64,000 nucleotides of DNA from Haemaphysalis longicornis. Lineage: Eukaryota > Arthropoda > Arachnida > Ixodida > Ixodidae. The notes beneath the pieces were generated by a model. It was not told the DNA's origin. It saw nothing but the letters and a program-made list of their open reading frames with translations, and did not search any database. The translations under genes and the position numbers were made by a program. Location of the stretch: the NCBI GenBank assembly GCA_013339765.2, contig CM023448.1, positions 282,035,717-282,099,716 of the forward strand, given 5' to 3'. Shown here piece by piece: positions 55,340 to 64,000 of this stretch. Each line of letters opens with the position of its first letter. Positions within the stretch are counted from its first letter, which is position 1.

Positions 55340-57660
55340 GTGAGTCGGCGCGTTGTTTTACTGTTCTGCAGTTGTGCACTTCACCTAGAACTTACTATGT
55401 CTTCAGGGACCATCTTTTGGAGGTTTTGCCATTACTCTAAAAGAAGAGGCCACCTGCGTATGTTTTCTATCTCAGAGGTATTGTTGTGGTTTTGAGGGAT
55501 GTCCAAGACGTCAATGCACGTAACATGGCAAATGAAGATTTAATAGTTGCGACCCGGGGAACTGCCTTTTAAGACAGCGCTGACTGCTCCCCAAGAGGAT
55601 GCATTTCCTGTAGTTTGTTTCAAGGTTTTTTTCTACACCTCGCTAGCTGAGTGACTGGGATAGCATTTTCCGCACCGTTTGAAACTCTGACATAATGTCA
55701 CGTGACAGCACCTGAGTCGAGGACGCCAGGATTCCCGAGGCCGCGTCGAACGGCGGCCGCCGGTCCAGAGTTGCAAGTGAATCTCCAGAACTTGTCGCGC
55801 TCGCGTTTCTATCCGAGCGGGGGCCCCCTTGCTCGCTCGTTCGCAGTGTTGCTTCAGAATATCGTCTTTCTGCAGTGAGTCATTGTTAGTGCACTATTTA
55901 AGCTAAATTGATGCTGGGGGAATTGCTCAAGTGTTGTCGTGACATGTGGGCGGGAACAGCGTCGGTCTTCTTGGTGCGCGAACGGCCTCGTTCAATGTTT
56001 TGTAACGGTAGGAACAGTTCGTCTATGCGATTATAGCGTGCTTATACGAGAAGTTACCCTATCTTAGAAGAACTAAACTTCGTTCAAGCGTTACAGCTGC
56101 TTATTTAAATTTAAAGTTCTTGGTTTATAAACGCTCGTGGCTTTCTCTAGCAGCAGTTGGGTTGTATTTGGTTGAGTTGGTCTATCCTTTCAAGGTGTAC
56201 GATGTTAGATTGCAGAACACCAAAGCTGGGGAAGAGCTGGACGCTAAAAATGGCATACGGCTGACTTAACGGCCGCAGCTAATTACCTTGAGAATATACC
56301 ACGTCCAAAAGGCCCTTGCACTCCAACGCATGGTAGGAAATTAGCAGCGTGAACAGAAACAGGGCATATGGCAAACATGATAAGGTTGCATAACTGAATT
56401 AGTGAAACATTGTCTTTCATAGTTGGGTTTTGTTAGGTGACAAGCGGTGTTTGGTTTGCTCGCAAATACATACATGAAGGTGACGTTTCTTTCCCCCGTA
56501 TTCCACATTTTTTTTTGTGGCGTGAATAAACAAGTCTCACAGTGTGCACCATCATTGTTTCCTGGAGCTGAGAACTCTGACACAGTGCACATAATGGTCC
56601 AACATGGCTGGTGGAGTCCTGCTACTGAGAAGAATGCGTAGAAAGTATGTGTAATTAATAGACGAAAAGCTGACAGACAGTTAGTGCTGCAGGTATCCTC
56701 CGCAAATTGTCACAATTTAAAGGACAAGAGAATTGCACAAAAGCATATTAAAGAAAATGAAGAAAACTGTGCTTGTAGACAAGAACTAAGCTCGTATGAA
56801 GTGGTATTGGCATGAAGGTGAAATGACCTCTACACCTCCGCGCTCTGGGTACCAAACGACACCCTTTGAAGCCAGCTAAGCTATGTTTATCCCCCAAAGA
56901 AGGGGGAGCCCTGTGCTGTGGCTGCAGAAAGGCCGGGCCGCCTTGTCGAGGAATGTCTAGTCTTTAGTTATGTCCTGTTTGCATGCCGACCGGCCATGAT
57001 CTGCGGAAAGCAAGTGGACACAATAAAATCGCTTCACCTTACATGGTTGCGTTACACTGGTGTCTTAGTTCGTTTCACTGTTGGGGTGACTGCAAAACTA
57101 TCAGATGATGCCCCCTCTCCCCATTTTTTATCTTTGAGCAGTGCGTGATTTAGTGACTGAAAAATTAAATGAAACTAACCTTGGTGACTTCGGCATGCAT
57201 GTACAGTTCGTAGCATACAACCATATGTTTTGTGCAGCTTGCATGGTTCTTATGTATCATGGCGTGCTAACCAACCACGGTACGTTTTGAGGAAGCCCAC
57301 AAACGCAAAAATTGTGGAAGAATACATTAATGTGAAACAAGTGTAGCAACTGCAGTTACAGCCAATAAGCTATGTGTCATTTAGCCATGAAGAAGTGCTG
57401 TGTAATGAATGTGCATACGTTTGTTTAAATTTTATGAGATAAAGGTATTACGTCAGCTCGTGGAATACAGCCAACAAGTGTGCTAGCCAAAGACACAATG
57501 TACCGCCATTATTTAGTGGCACGTACAAAGTAGTAACAGTAACATTTACGGGAATGTATCAAGGTATGTAAAAGATCAGTTTGATCTATCTTGATTGGAC
57601 AGGGTTTTGGCACCTATACTTCTTTGGCGCCATCATGTCAGTAAAGTTTGGTTTGTCGGT
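55340..57660 (+). other. RdRP-2 intron, no gene seen
   Basis: Begins GTGAGT. I find no next RdRP exon here or anywhere to 64000, so this intron is at least 8.6 kb. Confidence 0.6.
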
Positions 57661-57835
57661 GATAACAATAATAATAACAATACTTTATTTCAACCCAGGA
57701 GGGCTGGGGTGTGCTGGAAAGGCCAAAGGCCCATACCGAAAGGCCCAGCACACCGACTTTTACAGCGCAAGAAAAGGAGGGAGGGGGAGGTGGGGTGAAA
57801 AGGATGAAAGGAGAGAGGCGGGTTGAATCAGACGA

Positions 57836-58441
57836 TCAGTGGACAGTTCTCAGGTGGCGCACTGCTTGGCGGCAAAGGCTTTTCACTGCATCAGCGTCAG
57901 TGGCAGGTTGGCTCCTGAGCGCACTGGGGAGGGAGCGCCACAAACTCACCACGCGCGGAACAAAGGAGTTCTGGTGGCGCACTGTCCGGCCAAGGATGGG
58001 GGCCAAGTCGTTGGTCCTGGTGCGACGAATATACCCTGCCAGTGGGTGGGGGGCACCGAGAGGGCTGACGACTGCCAGAAGCAGCCGGAGTGATGCAGCG
58101 TCGTACCTCTGCGCAAGGGGCTGCCAACCGACGGCGCGAAGCAGCTCCGGTGTTCGGTAGTCTCGGTAAGGACGGTCGGGTGGGGAGGACCTCTTGAGGA
58201 TGGCAAATGCTGCCCGCCCTCTGTACACTCGTGAGACGTGCAACCACGGGAGGCCTGATGCGGCAACCACACAGGGCACAGTACTCCAACTGGGAAGACA
58301 AGCGCTGTGAATAGTGTTCGCAGGGCAACCGGTCCAGCTGCCGGATGTAGCGCGCTGGCGAATTGCGAAGAGACGACGCGCACGGGCAATGGTGGCGTCC
58401 ATGTGTACGCTGAAGGAGAGTCTGTTTGTCGATGGTGACAC
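57836..58441 (-). pseudogene. LINE ORF2 C-terminal region
   Basis: A 201-codon frame reading TIARARRLFAIRQRA, RTPELLRAVGWQPLAQRYDA, FVPRVVSLWRSLPSALRSQP and a final helix. The GW.PL..R and LW.SLP..LR blocks mark the end of CR1/L2-type ORF2. The frame is open throughout. Confidence 0.78.
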
Positions 58442-58599
58442 CTAGAAGCTTTATCTTTGTAGTCTGCGTGAGTGGAGTGTCAAGTATCTTCAGGACAGGG
58501 GTCTAAGTTGGCTGGGCGGCGTGCTGTGCAGATCATAGAGGTGCATTTTGAGAGATTAACGGGAGCCGATTACGATTGGACCAGGAAACAATTTTGTTC

Positions 58600-59300
58600 A
58601 AGTCATTCTGCCAGGAAAGAAGAGATTTGATGTTCGGATCGGTTGGATGAGGGTGACATCGTCAGCGTACAGTAGGGGGCGTGGACTCAAGGTTGTTCGT
58701 TATGTCGTTGATGAAGATGTTGAAAAATACTGGGCCAAGGACGGAGCCCTGCGGGACACCCGAGGTGAACTGGTGTGCGCTCGGAGCGGCAAGCCATGAA
58801 AGAGAACCTGAAACTGGAGGTGGGCAATGAAGTCCGTGAGCCAACGAGAAGGTTGCCGTGTATGCCAAAGAGACCAAGTTTTTCAACAAGAAGGGCATGT
58901 TACCATGTCGAAGGCTTGACGAAAGTCGATCTGCAGTACGTGACGGGTACCTTGCTAATCCATGTGGTCCGCTCAGGATATGGACGCAAGAGCAAGCTCT
59001 GAGGCAACAGAGCGGCCAGGTCGGAAGCCAATTGTATTGGGACAGGAGGGAATTTGCTCCAGGTATTCAGTGAGCTCTTTCGAGACGACACGTTCCATGT
59101 GCGGCAAACAATTGAGGTAACGGAGATTGGTCGGTAGGACGAGGTTTGGTCGGTTGGTAAACTGACACCTTTCAGAAGAGGTGTGACAAACGATAGCTCC
59201 AGTGTTCGGGGGAACATCCCATGATGAGGAAACGGGAAAAACATTGATTAGAGGACGGGGGCAATTTGAGGGGCTGAAGCTTTCAGTACTGCAGGTGTGA
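58600..59300 (-). pseudogene. LINE reverse transcriptase, fragmented
   Basis: Pieces in different frames: SFVTPLLKGVSLPTDQTSSY running into RPISVTSIVCR (fingers), and TSGVPQGSVLGPVFFNIFIN followed by DITNN (palm). The (F)ADD box is not visible in a clean frame. Several frameshifts separate the pieces. Confidence 0.75.
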
Positions 59301-59959
59301 TGCCGTCGGGTCCGCTGCTGGTAGGGGTTAAGACAGTTAAGAGCGCGCAGAGTTGCAGCAGGGGTAATGCTGTCAGGTCGAATTGGGTATTAGGGGGGCT
59401 AGGCTTTCAAACCAGGTGTTGTCAGTGGGTGTGGTAGGATCGGCAGTTTGAGTTTGAGAGAAGTGGCAGCTGAAAGAGGTTGGCGATGGATTGGGGATGC
59501 GGTGAGAACGGCGTCTTGGGTGGAGAACTGCGGAGCTGGTTGGGACTTCCGTTGTGAGTTAACATAGGCCCAGAAAAGCTTGGGGCACTGCGAGGCTTGG
59601 CAGCGATGACTGCACGTAACGGGCATGCGGACACATAGATGAGCCGTTTCATTCACGCTGAAGTTCTTTTGCTCTGTTCAAGTGGCTTGCATGCCGGTAC
59701 GCTTGGCCTTGTGAAAGAGTTTTCTTTTTGCGGCGACAAAGTTTTACAATTCACGGGTATCCAGGGGGTGACGTGAGGAAGAGGGACGTGGTGGTAGGCA
59801 CTCTTTTTGGATGGCCGTCATGAAGTCAAGCCAGACGTCGTATATATCATTGGGAGACTCCTCAGAGAGAGCCTGGACCATGGGGCCAGGTGCACGAGCT
59901 TCTTGCAGATGTGGAACGTCCATTTTGTGGAACAGCTGTACCGTCTTAGCAAAAGGGCC

Positions 59960-60720
59960 GTATTTAGGCAGGTGCTGAAATTTCAACCGCGAGTGCGGAG
60001 GTGGTCTGATCCAGGAAGACTCGGAAGTAAAGCTTGCAACTGTGCACTAGGGTGGCATTTGTGGCAAACGCCAGATCCAGAAATGCTGTCCGGCCAGATT
60101 GGGCAGTGTAAGATGCCTCTTGAGCAAGCTGAGTTAGACCAGCACCATGGACCAACTTCCAGGAGTGTTAGTCGTCGACGGCATCGGATGGGGAGGGTGC
60201 TTCAACGTTAGCCAGTCAACATGAGCATTGAAGTCTCCGACAACATACACGTTGACGTAACGCTTTGAGGTGGCATTCGACAGGGCCACACTGAGCATGT
60301 CGTACGACCTTCCCTTCGTAGTGGCGGGGGGCAGTACACGCAGCATATGAGGGACGTTCCCTTGGCAACGTCACCTCTACGAACACTGCCTGAAAGTCCG
60401 GAGACTCAAGGTCAGCCCGTCGACGGGACTGCAGCTGCGCTGGCGTTGCTATCAATACTCCGCCACCAAGGGAGCCGCGGTCGCGGCGATGGAAGCGTAT
60501 ACGGTGCCCCTCCAGTTACTTGGCTGTCGTACACTGACGAGTCAAGCCAAGTTTCACACAATGCAAAAATGTGAGACGGGTGGGCCTGGAGACTGGCGTG
60601 GAAGTCCCAGTAGTTTGTTCTTGAGTGATCGTACGTTGGAGAACCAAATTGTGACAGTTTGCGAGGTGGGTATCGCTTACTGGGTTGAGCCTTGATCGGG
60701 CAGCACGGAACTTCGACAGA
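59960..60720 (-). pseudogene. LINE endonuclease, fragmented
   Basis: Pieces in order: IWFSNVRSLKNKLLG, HIFALCETWLDSSVYDSQV, RADLESPDFQAVFVEVTLPR, YVVGDFNAHVDW and FLDLAFATNATL. N, E (CETW) and GDFN blocks of an EEP endonuclease are present, with frame breaks between them. Confidence 0.78.
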
Positions 60721-61456
60721 GAGCTGCTGGGGCTGCGTCGTCGAAAAGGTCGTCGGAAAAAGGTGGGAGGGAGCACCCGAACAGTGCACGAACAGTCGGA
60801 CCGGCCGAGCCGCGCGTATCGGCGAGCGGCATGTGAACACCGCACGATGAGACCACCGATTGCGTATCACAGCACAGCGCTGTTGATGTCACGGACACGT
60901 TTGTGCAATCTTTGACACAGCGGGGCGGTGGCCGGGATTCGGGCAGACATGCGCTTAGTAGCAGCGAGGGGGTTGCACCGATGGAGGAGGTTAGGAAAGA
61001 AAGGAGAAGGAGGTGCTTGAAGGCGTTTTGCCGGGTGAGTGGGACGCCGGATAGGCTAGTAGCGTTGCAGCAGGGAAGCTGGCTGGGAAAAGGTAGGCGG
61101 GCTTCTGGTCATTCGTAAGCGTGCATTGACGGCGAGCACTAGCGATGTGGGTGGTGTCGTCGTGGAGGAGGGCTTGTGAGCTTGAGGCACCAGATGACAG
61201 GCGGAGGAACAAAAGTCTAGTTACACGGATACACAAGTATTTACAGCAGAGGATGAAGCACGAACATAAGAGAAAACGAAAACTGGCTTAACATACGGGG
61301 GTATCGCGGCACGATCTCTGATGGGGGCCCGGAGGCGAAAAAGGTGCCAAACCGCCGGACGGTTGACTGAAAAAAAAGAGGCTGCACTTTTTTTTATGGA
61401 CCCAGTGATGACAACTGCGCGCATAGTTTTTTTAGGAGGCTGCTTAAGTTCGTAAA

Positions 61457-61714
61457 TTGACTGATTGATTGATTGATTGATTTATTGTAGGGTTTAACGC
61501 GCCGACGCAACGCAGGCGATGAGGCACGCCGTAGTGGAGGGCTCCGGATTAATTTTGACCACCTGGGGATCTTTAACGTGCGCCGAAATCTCGTGCACAC
61601 GGGCGTTTTTGCTTTTCGCCTCCATCAGAAAAGCGGCCGCCGCGGCCGGGAATCGAACCCGCGACCTCGTGCTCAGCAGCGCAACGCCTTAGCCACTCAG
61701 CCACCGCGGCGGGT
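61457..61714 (-). mobile_element. Ruka SINE, full length
   Basis: Complete head with boxes, body and (GATT)n tail in reverse orientation. TTAAGTTCGTAAA at 61444-61456 and TTAAGTTCATAAA at 61715-61727 form a 13-bp target duplication with one difference. Confidence 0.93.
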
Positions 61715-64000
61715 TTAAGTTCATAAAGTGCTTTGCAACGGGTTTCGGAAGAATGGGTGGGATTATGTCCGGTGAGCTCTTGGCTGATGAGCTTTTCGCG
61801 CGAGTTTCCGTCCCATTCACCGCACCCTTTACCATAAGTTCGAGCACCCCCCCCCCCCCCCCTTCCTTTCCCGCACCAGGAAAAAAAAAAAAACTTCCGG
61901 TGACGCCGCAGCTTATCTCCATTTATGTTTGTAATCCGGGAAAATGAGGCCCTATGAGTGACAGCGTACGCATGCACCTCAAGATTCTTTCTCATTTTTG
62001 CTAGTCCACGAAAACATCCGCAGGACCACCACCCCATTCTCTCGCTATTAGTGCAACTGAATACCATAATTTTGCAACATTTTGATATCTACCCTAACCA
62101 TCAACCTATTGGATAGCGCCAATGTAGGTGGGGGTGCCAAGCAGTTCGATCCGCACGATTTTTTTTCCGCAACAAGATGCGACAGAGAGCACCGACGTGC
62201 ACATGTGATTTTTTTTTTTTTTGATCGGAGAATCGCGCTTTTTGGTAATTTTCAAGGATGGAGAAGGGTGGCAGAAAGCGAATTTTTTGTGTGTAACCGG
62301 AAAGAGGGACGTGCACACCAGGCGCGCAGCCAGAAGTTTTTTGTTTCGGGGGGACTAAGGTTGCATACACCCACTCGGTAGTTTACAAGCGCCTTTGAAT
62401 TCTCTATTATAATATTGGTTTGAACAGTATGTTTCTTTAATGTCAGGTGAAGTTGTGAGCTGGACAAAAATCATGATTGCGCGTGGTGCAAATCCGCGCC
62501 CGTGATTCAGCACGTAATGCACGCACGGGCTTCTAATGCAGGCATTACATTACATGAGGATACCTTCACGTGATTACTTGCGTTAAATCAGCGTACGCCT
62601 TATAATGAGTGTGTCATTCACAATAACATCACCTACTTGGCTAATATTTAGGTACAGCCCCAATGTCGAGTGCCCCCTTTTGAGTTTTACTTTGGTATTC
62701 TGAAATAGTTATATCTGTCAAGTTTCCTGTGCGAAATGCATAAAAGCCCTTGGCCTGCCTGAAGGCGTGTACTATTTTGTACCCTGTCTGGGCTGTGAAT
62801 CCGTTCTAGGTCTAGGTCGCTTTCCTGGATAAGGTATAGCAAGTCATGAGTGTTCACTATTAAATGCATGTACAACTTTCAATTTGGCAGAAAAATACAG
62901 CAAAGGCTGGTTAATTTTAACTAGAACCGGACCTTAAACTAGTTCGAATTAGGCAGAGTTTGAATAAGAACGGGCGTGCGCTATGAGCAGCCATCATGCC
63001 GTGCTGCGGGGCAGACCCCAGAGAAACCACATCTGGACTTGTTACCGCGAATAACGCGTAATGCGTCAAGTGATTTTGATAATAAGTAAATGGCGCCTTG
63101 CAACGACTTTTGCCGCACCATGGGGGGTACCGGCGGCGCCCGCTTTGCACGCAAATGAAAACTGGCTACACACCGGAGCGCTGGTGTGCGCTGGCAGTGC
63201 ATTCCGTGCCTCGTGCGTGTTTGCTTGTGCTTCTCTCTCGTTATTTTGAGTGTCTAATAAATTTAGTTCGGTTTTGTAGCGCATTCCACTCATTAGGAGC
63301 GGTGTATGGGCTCCTAGTTTGAAGACAGGGACCCCGATTTTTCCCGCGTTGAAATATAGTGCTGTGCCAGGACCCGGCGTCAGTTCGAATTAACTGTAAT
63401 CTCGAATTAACTGAGTTCCAAATAAGGAGATTTTATTTTAATAACGCAAAGACGGCGGCGTCTGACCATGCCTTTGCGCGTAGTCATGTTATGCGCAGGT
63501 TAAGCAAAATCCTGCTGTGTTTGGAATTTTCTCATGAGATTTGGAGAGGGAACTATAATGAGGTCCAACTATTTTGATTTGAAGTATTAGGAAAGGACGT
63601 ATTTTTAGCGGACGTGTGTGCGCTGGCATTATTCAGAGGAGTACACACTGCCGGTTCTAAAGCTAAACAATAATGCAGCTCTTTGCAGTGTTTGAGCTTG
63701 GGCGCAATGCTTTTATGTATACGGCGCATATGAAACCTCGTAGTTTTCGTTAGGGACGGGAGAAAACGAAATTCTCTTGGAAAGCTTTTTGGTCCACCAG
63801 AAAACAGGTAGATATATTTGTACAGACCCAGCACCAGCTTCTGGCGCTGGTCGACGATCGAAATGAGTCAGCGTTTCGTTCCCCTGTGTGTACCAAGAAA
63901 ACCTCCAGAATACCATGGCCCGCCATACTTAAATGCTACACAATCGAGTATTTCCGCAGGAAACGGACTGTATAACGGGCACAGTTAAAGTATAGCTTTG
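61715..64000. other. No gene seen at the right end
   Basis: Contains a C run (61847-61862), T/A runs, and AGTTCGAATTA motifs at 62941 and 63387 that hint at an old Tigger-type element. No RdRP-2 exon or other gene recognised. Confidence 0.5.

Larger units (their letters stand above)
57661..61440 (-). mobile_element. CR1/L2-like LINE, nearly full length but decayed
   Basis: Order on the minus strand: possible 5' part/ORF1 (61.4-60.9 kb), endonuclease (60.7-60.0), RT (59.3-58.6), C-terminal region (58.44-57.84), then 3' UTR with AATAAA near 57685 and a short (TTATTA)n-like tail at 57661-57680, the microsatellite end typical of CR1/L2 elements. Many frameshifts. It lies antisense in the RdRP-2 intron. 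The 5' limit is approximate. Confidence 0.8.

Noticed and set aside
58775..59073. Plus-strand frames across the 57.7-61.4 kb LINE
   Set aside because: Shadows of the minus-strand RT; no independent motif.
62941..63420. Another Tigger element bounded by AGTTCGAATTA motifs
   Set aside because: The two motifs are in the same orientation and no TA-flanked ends were found.

Overview
The window looks like nuclear DNA of a hard tick (Ixodidae). The best clue is a tRNA-derived SINE that matches the Ruka family of ixodid ticks: six good copies plus a fragment, most with visible target-site duplications. The host genes also fit. They encode eukaryotic RNA-dependent RNA polymerases (RdRPs, the RNAi-amplifying kind), which chelicerates keep and insects have mostly lost. 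All homology calls are by eye from protein motifs and base patterns; no database was searched.

Layout. From 3.0 to 14.1 kb, six + strand exons encode the C-terminal part of one RdRP (RdRP-1), including the catalytic DLDGDEY motif, a stop codon and a poly(A) signal. From 53.8 to 55.3 kb, one long + strand exon encodes the N-terminal part of a second RdRP (RdRP-2), which runs off the right edge and carries one frame break. The two genes lie head to tail about 40 kb apart.

The space between and around them is mostly transposable elements: pogo/Tigger-like DNA elements (11.4-12.3 kb and 21.7-26.7 kb), I-like LINE pieces (15.7-17.0 and 17.7-18.6 kb), a gag-only LTR retrotransposon (19.0-21.5 kb), a CR1/Jockey-like RT (32.9-34.4 kb), and a three-level nest at 34.4-40.4 kb. 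In that nest a Penelope-like element is split by an RT-less Tx1-like LINE, which is itself split by a solo LTR. Further right are a truncated LINE between long inverted repeats (49.1-50.9 kb) and a decayed CR1/L2-like LINE (57.7-61.4 kb).

How the parts relate. RdRPs make secondary or antisense small RNA from aberrant or repeat RNA. Here two RdRP genes bracket dense transposon debris, and two structures (15.4-17.6 and 49.1-50.9 kb) have roughly 250-bp inverted arms around LINE 3' pieces, so they could fold into dsRNA if transcribed. That functional link is inference. The long AT-rich or mixed stretches not listed as genes showed no convincing exon.
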